From: Adiantum capillus-veneris
Taxonomy: Eukaryota > Streptophyta > Polypodiopsida > Polypodiales > Pteridaceae
Length of the DNA stretch: 64,000 nucleotides
Direction of reading: 5' to 3'
Assembly: GCA_014529385.2 (NCBI GenBank)
Contig: CM043958.1
Location: forward strand, 153,814,793-153,878,792
Made by a program: the position numbers and the translations under genes. The notes beneath the pieces are model-generated. The model searched no databases. It saw only the letters and a list, made by a program, of their open reading frames with translations, and was not told where the DNA came from. The first letter of the stretch is position 1; each line of letters begins with the position of its first letter. Of the stretch, positions 30,340-42,396 are shown piece after piece.

Positions 30340-33300
30340 CAAGAAAAATCAGTTAGAGAGTTAGTAAAGAAGGAGATAAAATGAAGAAGATGATGGAGAC
30401 TCCAAATCCAAATTTCTCAAGCTCCTTATACTTCTCACCCTCACAAAAGTTGAGTTCACATTCTACAAATGGATTTTTAAACATAGGTTACAATATGCAT
30501 TGTCCATGTGACCAAAACTAGTCAGAACTCTATTCACTTGACTACTCACTTAAGGTGCACTAATCTCATTGATCTTACAATTTGGAACTCATGAAGAGAC
30601 CAATTAACCATTTACAACTCCACATTGCTGAAATATACATTGGAAAAAATATCTACAATGAGAAATTTGTAGAACATTTTCACACTTCTAACTCCAAGTA
30701 CTCGTTCACTTCAACAATTATAGCTTGCAACTTTGCAGTGTGTGAAAATCACTACACAACTCCCCCTTCTTGAAGGGTACACAACCTTGGGTGTCTTTGC
30801 AGAAGGGTTGCACTGGCCTTGATCACTATGATTGTTGAGTGGTTGCTCATCATTTAGAAGAGTATTGTGGTGAAGGAAAATCTTTGTTTGTTTCCTATTG
30901 TGAAGGGAGCTGAAGTCAAAGGAGCTGATGTTGTAGAGCTATCGAAAATTTATCATTGAAAAGCATTTGAGAAATACATAGTGCAGCTTGTGAACTTACA
31001 ATATCACGTGGCTTGGATTATTGGCATATATAAGTTTTAGTGACTTATTTTATTAGAGAATTTAGATTTGGGTATGAATACGTAAATGATCACGGAGACA
31101 AAACCTAGTGGGAAAAAAGTGCTCTTAATATACACACATGGGATTCTTATATGTACTTGGCTTGATGGGAAGTGGATTTGGTAGTGGTAAAGTACATGTA
31201 CATAAGATATATTAGTGGACTTGACTTCAAAGGGTCGTAGAAAAAAACTGGTGTATTAAAGTCAAGAGGCTTTGAGTGGTTAGACTCCCATTTATTTAGA
31301 GACATTGGCAAGAGATTTGGAGTAGTGGGGCATTGAATGATAAGGATACAAGGTAGCAAATGTAGTTGAGAGCTATGCCATTGACTAACAAGTTGAGCCA
31401 TTGATAGGTTGAGTAATCATGCAATGTGAATGCATGTGTGGAACACACTAGAGTTTTCAATGCATGTATCCATGTGGGGACATCTATATGCATACACTAA
31501 AAATGCATTAAGCACACTATGTTGTACAAGGGAGAGAATAGATGGGTACTTCTAAAAGTAGGTGTAGCTAGCAAAGCATTTTAAGAAAGCTTTGAAATCT
31601 CCTACCCCTTTTAGAAGTGTTTTTGTTATTGAGATTTGTGTTGTGATCTCACATTGAAATTGTGCATGAGTATTGGACACTACGATGATCCACCAATAAC
31701 ATAGAGTAGACTTTGGTTCTTATGCTCACCTATTCCAAAATGAGTGACACCATTAGCTAGCTCAACTCTTCTAGCTTGAGCATAAAAGATTAGCCACAAC
31801 CTTTACTATATAGTTTAATAGGGTGTGAATCTTTGAAACTAGTGCTTTGCTCATTTGGTGGCTCTATTGCCCAACTCTTGACTATGCCAAAGGTCCTTTT
31901 CTTTTTTCTCCCTTAGCAACTTAAGTTTACTACAAAGAGCTCTTACCATGGAGTAGAAGTTGAAGTAATTGATCTTGTATCGTGATGCTTGATGTAGAAG
32001 GTTGGCTAACACCAGATTCTATGTAAATTTTGGTGACTATCATTGCTGGTCTAATGGAGTTGAAGATGAATTTAACCTTCTCATTGGTATAAAGTAGGCG
32101 GTCCTTTTTGTGATTGAGAAGTTTAAGGAAGCCATACCCTTGTTTCCTTTAGTAGTGTGTATTTTTTTATTGGTGTTAAGATCTACTTTCAACTTTGATC
32201 CTATTGAATTGGTTGGTTGGGGTAGAAATTTTTCTTGATGGCCTTTGTCGTACCCTTGTGAGGTAAGGAGATTCTTGGATATCCACTTTTACAATAAACG
32301 TTGTTGCAGATAGTGTTGGACCTTGGAAGCACATCAACTCTACTCTTGGGGTAGATTGTGTTGCTACCTCCAAGATGTTTATGACCATTGTTGACATTTA
32401 GATATTTGTTGGCGCCTTGCTTTGTTGGTACTTGATAGCACCTTGTGTGCTATGAAACAAATCTCTTGCTTCTTTATATAAGCCTTGTGCTATGACTTCT
32501 TGGGGAAGATTTTGTTTCTTCCTCCAATATTTTTGCAAGATTTATTGACATTTAGTTCTTTGTTGGATCCTTGCCTTGTTGGTAGTTGACTACAACTTGT
32601 ATGCTATGACCTGTTGAGTTGGTAGCCACAGATCTCTTGCTCCTTCATAGAAGCCTTTTGCTATCAATGATTTTTGATTAGTTAACCATTCTTTTGACTT
32701 GTTGAATTTTGTTGCATGGCCTATTTACCCATGTATTACTCATTCCCCTTACTTAGCACATGGGTGTCCATGAGTGCTTTTGGCACTAAAACGTGTCTTC
32801 ACTGCTATTTTTGTTGCCTACATTGAGGGTATTTGGCTTGGTGCACATTTTTCTTTGTTCTTGTAGCTTGTGGTAGTGTGTTTCTCTTTGGGTCCCTCAA
32901 GGGAACTTGTGTCAAACCTGCCTTCACCATTGTATAGATGCCTCTTTTGTTACTTGATTCAGATTCATAGGAAACTTCAAGGTTGGAGGCTTTGGAAAAA
33001 TCTACCTTAGCTTTTCTCTTTTATTTCTATGATGATTGGTGTCAAAGGCACTAAAGATTGTGGGTGCGAAGACATCAAGATTGTCATTGGCTCTATTGAT
33101 TTCTCCAATGGCACTTCTATCTGTAGCTCAATTTGGCTTGGAGGATATAAGAAGAGTGTGGAAGTTATTCTAAAGCATTGGCATTGTGCCATCCATTCTA
33201 ATCAGTGTCTCCCTAGGGGCTTTAACACCATTCCACTACTTGTCATGGAGGTTTGTGGGTGTGGTGGCTGCAAGGATTTGGTACTACTCCTTGTGGAGGA

Positions 33301-33600
33301 GGTGCTTGGAGATTACTCCTTTGTCTTTTTGGGTTCATGTTGGTTTAAAGCACTAAAACAATCTAGTGGCATTGTGTTGTTTTGTACAATGGGGCTTGAG
33401 AGAAGACTAGAGAATTTCTCCATGATTGGCTTGTGATCTCCTACCTAGTCCTTACCTAAAACCAATTCTTCTTGTAGGCTATCCAGCTTCATGACATAGA
33501 AGATTGTTGTGTGAAATGCAAACTCCAGCCTACCTATGCATTTGTAGGAAAGGGCATCCAAACTAGTGATGAGTTTGGAGGGTTCAAGCTTGGGTTGACC
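30340..33600 (-). pseudogene. decayed relative of element 1 (3' LTR edge, 3' UTR, C-terminal coding part)
   Basis: Collinear with the 3' part of element 1 on the same strand. At 30758/30759 an LTR-type CACA end meets a pyrimidine tract (ACTCCCCCTTCTTGAAG; purine-rich on the minus strand). The block AACCTAGTGGGAAAAAA at 31100 matches element 1 near 10455. CTTATGCTCACC..TCC..ATGAGTGAC at 31718 matches 10978, and TTGCTCATTT.GTGGCTC at 31851 matches 11107. Coding-like sequence with many stops runs from about 31900 to 33600; short open pieces at 32176-32397 and 33007-33192 lie where the element 1 long ORF would be. The left LTR boundary and the 5' half are not visible. Confidence 0.65.
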
Positions 33601-35647
33601 TTGGGAAATAAAATTGAGCATAGAAATTGAGACTTATAAATATTCTTTAGACCAATCACAATCTTGGTGGGGATAGTTGAGGTCTTATATTGATGCATTA
33701 ATTTTTATACTTCTCATTGCACCACTTCATGACTCTTTGATTGCTATGAAAGTTGTTGGACCATAGGACCAACACGAGTATTGTGCATGCCAAGTTTTTG
33801 TGAATTTGTGCATGTGATGTGAACCTCTCTCAAACTATATGGATTGGATGAAACACTCACACTATACATAGGAGCAAACACATATGTATTCTATAATACC
33901 ATGAGGAAGGAATGGATACAACATTTGTCTACATGAAAAATGGGCATTAGTAGATTTTAATAAGCACAACACCTAATGACCAGCTTTTGCTGGTTAACGA
34001 GTTCACTTGGCACATCCGATGGTCTTAAAGTCCATTTGAAGACTTTGACCCACCATCTACAGGGCACAATAGAATACAGAGACACAACCTACAAACTTGA
34101 CACTTTATCAACTTCACTTCAAAAAATTAACACAATATATGTACCAACCTTCAAGATTTGGTACCAAACTTCAATCCCTTGGACAAGAATTGTTGTGCAA
34201 TATCCTTTTCTTAATTTTTGCTACAACATCCTCTACTCTGGGGCAAAGGTTACAAAATTAGCTCCCATTTAAAACAAAAAAACAAAGTACAAGATGAAGA
34301 AAAAAGAAAGGGATTGAGTACATTAGCAACTCATTGTTACACTCATTACATGGCTACTATTCTAAAACTTCAGGGTGGAGATGGTAATGGGAGTGCCAAT
34401 GGTACTAGTAGGTTGCATAACCACTTTGACTGGCCAAGGTTGCAAAGGCCCGAGTGCCAACCATGGTGGTGTCATGAGATCGTGTAAGAATTACATCTAA
34501 TGATGCCAATTTTGTGGCTTAGGTATCACAACATTATCCCAAAGAATTCTCTAGCCAATGATTGTAAAGCATCAAGCCTATGTTAGAGGTTATTTTTAAT
34601 GAATCAATTGCACTTTAAACTCTATCATTATGTCTATACTCTCTCTCTTGCAATTGGTGTAACTTAACCCTAATCTCCATTTCTCCAATCCGAACCCTAA
34701 CACCATGGTTAAGCTAAGAGTTCATCCACCATAGCCTAATGCATTGGCAATTACGGAATATGTTTTTGCATCAAGTAACCCATCAACGAGCTGCAAAAGA
34801 GGCACACAACCTTTCAACCCACACACTACCTCACAAACAAGTAGCTGTATCATGGATGCCATAGAGTGAGAGGACGGAATGTTAGCAGCAGAGCTAACTT
34901 ATGAGTAGATAACCTCACCTATGAGTCCTATTGTACATTTTTACTATTCACTTGAACAACTTGGACATTTATAGCCTCTAATTTATAAAAATTATCGTTT
35001 CCAAAGTTTATATGTGTAATCATGAGGCATGGGGGGGCTAAGTGCTTCCAGGTTGTACCAACTTGATTCTAGCCACATATGGGCTTAGGGATCATTTATT
35101 TTTGAACTACGACCTTTTGGCTAAGGTATGAAAGCCAATTTTTGTAAAAACACTTTGAGTTTTGAAATAATAAATTGTACATCGATGTCTCTCAGCACTT
35201 TGTACTCTCCTTCTACTTTTTGATGCTCATATCTCTCTCGTAGATTGTTTACTTGGAGTGTCATCTACTTCTATGCATTCACATGTGAAATCTCTACACA
35301 ACAACGTAAGTCTCTTGTGATGGTACTATGAATTTTTTGTCACCAGTCCTCTTGCTAATCAGCTGATAACTCAAGATTAAGGCATAAAATTGCATTTTAG
35401 CTATAAGAAGTGTATTGAGGCATCAAGGCTAAGCTTTTAGGGGGACTAAAATTGACCAAGTCAAATTTGCCCTACTAATATTAACATTTTCTTTTTTTAT
35501 GTGGTTTGAAAGTGGATTTGAGGCCTTAGGTATGTATGTCTAGACCCCCTATAATTATAATGATAAGTATGGTACAATCTAGAGCTTGGTAGCTTAATAC
35601 TATCATGTTTTTCTTGTTGATGTGATGACCAACTTTTGTTGTCTAAT
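33601..35647. other. unassigned stretch
   Basis: About 2 kb of AT-rich sequence. Small open frames exist (for example 33976-34272) but none has a recognisable motif, and no LTR, primer site or tandem repeat is apparent. It may include the 5' half of the decayed element to the left. Confidence 0.4.
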
Positions 35648-35776
35648 GTAAGGTTTCCACCTTTCTAGCTGCAAGAAAATGAACTCAAGGCTTTAGGAGA
35701 AAGCATTGGGTGTACAAACACGTAAAGCCCAATCTCAAAAGCAGTCAAAATTGGTATTTTTAAAATCTTAAGCACG
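35648..35776 (+). repeat. 5' LTR fragment of element 4
   Basis: TGTAAGGTTTCCACCTTTCT to CTTAAGCACGACA matches 45751-45880, where the sequence follows a purine tract and so is an LTR start. Here only the first roughly 130 bp of the LTR are kept and are joined directly to the middle of the RT, so gag, protease and the RT N-terminus were deleted. Confidence 0.75.
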
Positions 35777-36726
35777 ACATAGATTATTGAGGTCTTAATT
35801 AGGTATCCGTAAAGAACAAGTACCCTATGCCTCGCATAGACAATATTTTGGATAGATTGCACGAGGCAGAAATGTTCACAAAAATTGACCTCAGTCCAGG
35901 ATATTATCAAATTCGGATCAAAGAAGCGACGGACATATGCAAGACCGCATTCAACACTTGACATTGGCACTATTAGTTCATAGTCATGCCCTTTGGTCTT
36001 ACAAATGTGCTGACAACTTTTAATCGGCTCATGTAGGATATATTTTGAGAATACGTGGATGATTTTGTTTTGCTATTCTTTGATGATATATTAATCTATT
36101 CTAAAGATGCTAAGGAACATGAGGAACATGTACGCAAAGTCTTGAGTATCCTTTGACAACATCAACTATATGCCAAGATGAGAAAATGCGTCTTTTGTAC
36201 TTCTGAAATCAACTACCTTGGGTTTATCATATCTAATAAGGGGATCTCAATTGATCCTGCAAAGGTAAAGGACATAATAGAATGGCCACAACCCAAAACT
36301 ATCAGTGAAATTTGAGGTTTTCTAGGTATTACAAGATGTTATAGAATATTCATCAAATATTATGCTACACTTCCAAATAATTAAGGCTTCATGAGTTGAA
36401 CTATTTAACTCATGACCTAGAATTATTATCTATTATTCATGCTCTCAAGCCATGGAGACATTAACTCTTGGGACGTCAGTTTTAGCTAATCAGTGATCAC
36501 CAAAGTCTAAAATGGATCTTTTCCCCAACCAACTCTTAACATGAGACAAAGATGCTAGATACAACTTCTTCAAGAATACAATTTTCAAATAAAGTATAGA
36601 CTAGATAAGGAAAATGTGGTTGCTAATGCCCTCAGCAAAAAAGCCTTCCTTGGAGCCATCTCCATGGCCAACTATCCAATATTGGATAAGGTGAGGAAAT
36701 GCTCACAGGAAGATGAAGTCTATCTT
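35777..36726 (+). pseudogene. element 4 Ty3/gypsy RT-RNase H, left part
   Basis: RT blocks in order: [15 protein letters not shown] near 35812, [15 protein letters not shown] near 35872, VMPFGLTN near 35980, [13 protein letters not shown] near 36075, INYLGFIISNKGISIDP near 36210, then a decayed RNase H (KYRLDKENVVANALSK near 36590). Stops are frequent. The frame runs to the target duplication ATCTT at 36722-36726, where element 3 is inserted, and continues at 44236. Confidence 0.82.
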
Positions 36727-37405
36727 TGTTACGAGACTGGGCACACTCCTGTTGTAGTGGTTAACTGCAATTGGGATAGCTGGGCGTAATGGTTAATTAT
36801 GTGATGTCTATTTATTTTACTAATTGAGTTGATGATGATTTTGTAGAGTGGAATGCGGGGAGTTGATGAAGAGGCGACGGCAATTATTCTTGGCCATTTT
36901 ATAGTTGCACAGTATCTTAGAATCTCATTTCAATAAGCCACTATGGCTCTGTAAATATTTGTAGTGGGAACTCCCCTTATGGGTCATGCAAGAACTAATG
37001 AGCTTCACTCATTTACAAAAGTGAAGTGGTTGTAAAAGAGGGGCCTCAATTTTTGGCACCTCAAACTCAGAAATAATATATTAAATACCAACTCCACAAG
37101 AGAGGTGCCGTGGAGTTTGGGGCTAGATTTTAGGCCTTTCTCTTGCAGATTCTCTTCTCTACTCTCTTAAGCTATGGTTATTTTGCTGTGTACTCTCTAA
37201 TCTAGTCTCCATCTCTTACACATCTCTTACACCTCCTTACAAGCTTGTCTATATCAATTCTCTGTTTACTGTGTGTGTGTGTGTCATAGTCTAGGTGAGT
37301 GTGTGTGCTTGGAAATTAGAAGAAGAGGTGGACAGTTTGATGGTGATGGCTTGAAAGCTTATGTTGAGTACTTTAAGCGGTCGATCTCCCCCTCTTCTCC
37401 CAACA
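36727..37405 (+). repeat. 5' LTR of element 3
   Basis: Starts TGTTACGAGACTGGGCAC and ends TCTCCCAACA. Four visible differences from the 3' LTR: CACACTCC/CACCCTCC, ATAGCTGGG/ATAGTTGGG, GTGATGTC/GTGCTGTC and ATTAGAAG/ATTGGAAG. It contains a GT-rich stretch near 37269. Confidence 0.95.
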
Positions 37406-37406
37406 G

Positions 37407-37419
37407 TGGTATCAGAGCC
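37407..37419 (+). other. primer-binding site of element 3, initiator-Met tRNA
   Basis: TGGTATCAGAGCC, an exact match to the plant initiator-Met primer site, one base after the LTR. It is the whole loop between the LTR and its inverted copy. Confidence 0.93.
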
Positions 37420-38081
37420 TGTTGGGAGAAGAGGGGGAGATCGACCGCTTAAAGTACTCAACATAAGCTTTCAAGCCATCACCATCAAACTGTCCACCTC
37501 TTCTTCCAATTTCCAAGCACACACACTCACCTAGACTATGACACACACACACAGTAAACAGAGAATTGATATAGACAAGCTTGTAAGGAGGTGTAAGAGA
37601 TGTGTAAGAGATGGAGACTAGATTAGAGAGTACACAGCAAAATAACCATAGCTTAAGAGAGTAGAGAAGAGAATCTGCAAGAGAAAGGCCTAAAATCTAG
37701 CCCCAAACTCCACGGCACCTCTCTTGTGGAGTTGGTATTTAATATATTATTTTTGAGTTTGAGGTGCCAAAAATTGAGGCCCCTCTTTTACAACCACTTC
37801 ACTTTTGTAAATGAGTGAAGCTCATTAGTTCTTGCATGACCCATAAGGGGAGTTCCCACTACAAATATTTACAGAGCCATAGTGGCTTATTAAAATGAGA
37901 TTCTAAGATACTGTGCAACTATAAAATGGCCAAGAATAATTGCCGTCGCCTCTTCATCAACTCCCCGCATTCCACTCTACAAAATCATCATCAACTCAAT
38001 TAGTAAAATAAATAGACAGCACATAATTAACCATTACGCCCAGCTATCCCAATTGCAGTTAACCACTACAACAGGAGGGTG
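37420..38081 (-). repeat. inverted LTR copy inside the element 3 leader
   Basis: Reverse complement of the element's own LTR, beginning TGTTGGGAGAAG (the reversed LTR end) straight after the primer site. It runs to ...CAACAGGAGGGTG, missing the outermost 17 LTR bases. Three differences from the 3' LTR and five from the 5' LTR are visible, so it is as young as the LTRs. With the 5' LTR it forms a roughly 1.3-kb palindrome with a 14-base centre. Sequence on both sides could be joined at GAGCC|GCC, leaving open whether it entered as a solo LTR with a short duplication. Confidence 0.95.
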
Positions 38082-39029
38082 GCCACTAACGGATAACAAG
38101 AGCAAAAACTTGAGGGTCCGACGAATACCACGGGAGACATCTCTTGCATGCAAGGGAGCTTTGTTGTCGACCATCACCAAGTACTGCAAAGTCTGCATAA
38201 ACAGGAGTACCTATAAAAAAAAAAAAGGTGAAGCGTTTTTTCCCCCCCTCCTCTCTTCACTTTCTCCATGACGTTGTCCCTGTGTGTCTCCTTCCCCTTT
38301 TAATTCATGTACTTCACACCTTTTAAAGCTAAAAGGTGTGGCTTACTTTACTTATCTTTTTGGTGGACGTCCTGTAAGCCCACTATATAAAAAGAAAAAG
38401 AAAGAGCTTAAACCTTAACCTTTATGGTTGATTTTCCCAAGCTCATTGACCTGGTTTCTCCCTCGCTCCAATTTGGACATGATTTTTGGCGTAATCCATT
38501 TCTCTTAGCCAAAGACATAAACCTTGCCGACGATTCCGAGATCTCATCGAAAAAGCCACTTCCATTAAACACCTTGTCTATGACCTCACACCTTCGAATA
38601 ACCGGTTATCAATTATCATCGCAAGCACATGACAATATATATATATATACATAAAAATCAAGGGACAACCGAGGTGATTACTTGGTCTTGAATTCACCAT
38701 CATATTGCCGATTGCCATTGCTTTTGGGATACAGGGGATCGGGTGCCACGAAATTCAACTGGCTCGGTGACACACCGTCGGACTGTCTATTCTCTGGCAA
38801 TTTCCTAGCGCATCGCCATTCTGGACTGGACACCACCGCTCTTTTTCAGTTAAGTACATTACATTTCTGTTATTTATTTTATTTTATTCCGCATATTGCA
38901 TCTGTGAATATCACCAAATAGCCTTTTTAAAAATTACCATTTAATTAATTATTTATTTTTTTTAAGAAAAAAAAGAGAAATTTTTTTTAAAAAAATTAAA
39001 AAAAAAAGAAAAAAGAAAAGCACGCAATC
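38082..39029 (+). other. element 3 leader downstream of the inverted LTR
   Basis: Roughly 950 bp before the gag ATG. It holds a short TA run at about 38636-38650 and A-rich sequence (38940-39025) just before the start codon. No conserved ORF; short frames carry no motif. Confidence 0.7.
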
Positions 39030-42000
39030 ATGGCACATCTTCCTCATGCACCCACCATTGCAGAGCAACTTCAAAATTTGCAGCAGTCACTCACATATGA
39101 ACGCATGCGAAGGCAAGAACTTGAAGATAAATTATTACATTCTGCACGCACCGAATCTGCACCGGCACCCAAGAAAAACAAAATTAGCAGAAAAGCCTTC
39201 ACTTTCAAAGATTTTGATGGCACTAAAGATGCTAGCACGGTTCTAGCATGGGTTAGTCAGTTAGATGACTACTTTCATGATGAAGACTTTCCCGAGCGTG
39301 AAATGGTAAAGTGTGCATCCAATCATCTCACTAGCAGCGCTGCATTGTGGTGGAACGCCACCAAACAACATGGAAGAAGACCACGCACCTGGAATGCATT
39401 CAAAAAAGTGTTTTTACCCCAATTTTTACCCACACAATACAAAGCTAAAGCACGACGTCAATGGGATTTAATTCGACAGGGTAGAAATGAAGATGTACAG
39501 GGTCACATTGACCGTTTTTGGAATTGTCTAATTCAATTGCAAGCTATTCAACATGTTAGTCGCAGGAAATTGAAGCGAAAGTACATATCAGGCTTGGCAC
39601 TACAAATTAGTGCTGAGGTAGATATGTTCGAACCAGATTCTCTGTCAAAGGCCATTAACTTGGCTCTCAACGCAGAAAAGAAGAAAGGTGGACATTCCTC
39701 TCACACTGATCAACCTGCTAACACTAACCGCAACAAGAGACCTCCTTTCTCTCCTAACTCTGACAGAAGCAAACACCAAAGCTGTACCTTTTTCAAAAGA
39801 CGAAGATTTGACAATCCTCCTGCCACTGCTCAACCTCATACGAGCAACAACCACAACAACACTCAGCAACGAGGCAACCAACATCCTTTCAACGAGCATT
39901 CTCCTCCAAATTCTAATGGTAACAAAAAGGTGAAGTGTTTTAAATGCTTTCAATATGGTCACTATGTAGATAAGTGCCCAAATGGTCATGCTAAGGGCAA
40001 TGGTCAATCCAATGGCCATTCAAATGGAGTCAACAGGAATTCAAGTCAAAAACCCTTCAACAACAACCGCTTCAACGGAGCTACTCTTAACCTCATCGAA
40101 GATGCTACACCCGACGACAATGAAGTGGAAGTTAACTACGGTGAGGGATATGATCTTGATTATGATAACGATGACAACCCATCCTCAGGTACTCCTATAT
40201 CTCCTCACACTTTGTTTAAAGTGCAAGGCACTGTTAAGGGTGAAAATGTCACCATTCTGCTAGATGATGGTAGTAGCCATGATTTCATTTCCACACGATT
40301 GGCACAGCAACTATCACTCTCTGAAATTTCATCACCTCATAAGGTCAAAACTGTTTTTAATAATCACCGTTTTAATTGTAAAACTCAAGTCACTGTTGAA
40401 GTTTGCATTGGTGAATTCACACAAGCACGTACATTTTTGGTAGCACCATTGCATGGACTCGATATGATTTTGGGAATGCCATTTCGTCATGAATTTGACC
40501 CGTTGATTAATTATAAAACACGTACAATGTCTCTCACTCATAATAATAAAAAATTCTCCATCCAAGCAACACTGGCACATCAAAAATTTCCACTCCTCTC
40601 TCACACTCAAGCCAAACGAGCAATTCGAAAACAGGGGAAAACATATCTAGTATTGGTAAATCAAATTTCTGTTGAAACTGAAACTTCACGTAACTCCACA
40701 CACGATGAATTTCTCTCACAATTTAAAGATTGTTTCATGCATGATCTCCCACATGGAATTCCACCATCACGCCCAGAAGACCACAAAATTGACATCATAC
40801 CGGGTACTGAACCTCCTTGTAGAGCACCTTATCGTGTAAATCCTACCGCACACAGGGAAATACAAACTCAAATCACTGATTTACTTGACAGAGGCCTAAT
40901 CCGACCTATTAGTTCACCATACGGAGCTCCAGTACTTCTTGTCAAGAAGAAAAATGGAACCTTTCGTATGTGTATCGACTACAGGGCTTTAAACAAGATC
41001 ACCATTAAGAATAGGTTTCCTATTTCTAGAGTGGATGATCTACTAGACAAACTGAAAGGGGCAAACATCTTTAGCAAAATTGACCTTAAATCAGGATATC
41101 ACCAAGTCAAAATGTTTGAACATGATGTCTACAAAACTGCTTTCAGAACACAAACTGGGCACTATGAATTTCTTGTCATGCCATTTGGTTTGACACGCAT
41201 GATGAATCGAATTTTCATTGACCATCAAGATTTTGTAATTGTATTTTTTGATGACATTTTGGTATTCAGTAAATCTCAAGAAGACCATAAGCAACATTTA
41301 ACACGTGTATTTGATCTGCTTGCACAAAATCACTTGTATTTGAATCCTGAAAAGAGTTCATTTTTCCAATCTGAAATTGAATATTTGGGACATATTGTAT
41401 CGGGTAAAGGAATTCATGTCGATCCAAAGAAAATTGAAGCCATTCAATCCTGGCCTACACCCAAAAACTTGCATGAGCTACGATCTTTTCTTGGTCTTTG
41501 CAGCTATTACAGGAAATTTGTTCGTAATTTTGCTTACAAAGCACATTATTTGACTCTCTTGTTGAAGAAAAACACGCCTTATGAATGGACTGATTTGCAA
41601 GAAAGCTCATTCAATGCACTTAAACATGCTTCGACTAATGCACCTGTATTGCAATTGCCTGATTTTGAAAGACCATTCTTTGTGGTAGTCACTGATGCTA
41701 GTGGGAAAGGTATCGGTGCAGTCCTTATGCAAGATAACCATCCCATTGCTTTCGAAAGTCGTAAATTCAAACCGTCTGAAATAAAGTTCAGTACTTATGA
41801 TAAAGAATTGACTGCTGTGGTACATGCATTGAAAATCTGGAAACACTATGTAATGGGTACTGACTTGATCATTAAAACTGATCAACAAAGTATCAAATAT
41901 TTACTTTCTCAGCCTTTAATAGATGATAGACATATTAAGTGGGCCGCTTTTATTCAAAGTTTTCAGCCCAACATTCAATACCAGCCTGGTAAAGAAAACG

Positions 42001-42392
42001 TTGTAGCTGATGCCTTGAGTAGAAGACCCTCACTTAATCATCTATCAACCATTACGGGAACTTCATTTGACACTATGCCTGACACTTATGCACATGACGA
42101 TGACTTCAAAACGAAATGGTTGCACATGCTTGATAATTCTGTACACACATTTCTCGAATACACTATTCAAGAAAACTTCCTTTATTTCAAACAAAAATTG
42201 TGTGTGACTAAATCTTTTCGTACATTAATTATTGAAGAATTGCACAAACCACCTTATGCTGGACATAGAGGATTTGCTGCAACTTTTCAAAATTTATGTC
42301 GTGATTTCTATTGGCCTACTATGAGAATGGATGTTAAACAGTATGTGTCAACTTGTTTGATTTGTCAAAAAGATCAAAGCAGCTACAGGTAA
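39030..42392 (+). pseudogene. element 3 gag-protease-RT-RNase H polyprotein (RT block deleted)
   Basis: 1120 aa. Gag capsid occupies about 50-230 (ALWWNATKQ..RTWNAFKKVF). The CCHC knuckle CFKCFQYGHYVDKC is near 306-319. The retropepsin motif LLDDGSSHDFIS (about 410) has DDG in place of the usual D-[ST]-G. RT blocks include GLIRPISSPYGAPVLLVKKK, FRMCIDYRALNKIT and FFDDILVF. Between MPFGLT and the next helix about seven residues that normally include NAPATFQ are missing (GLTRMMNRIF), which should abolish RT activity. RNase H begins VVVTDASGKGIGAVL; the integrase zinc-domain cysteines CLICQ are at the C-terminus. The ORF ends at a TAA created by a frame change near 42385. Confidence 0.93.
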
Positions 42393-42396
42393 GAAA

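Noticed and set aside
39645-40019. 124-aa minus-strand frame inside element 3 gag
   Set aside because: Antisense shadow of the gag ORF with no motif of its own; the plus-strand frame has the zinc knuckle and capsid blocks.
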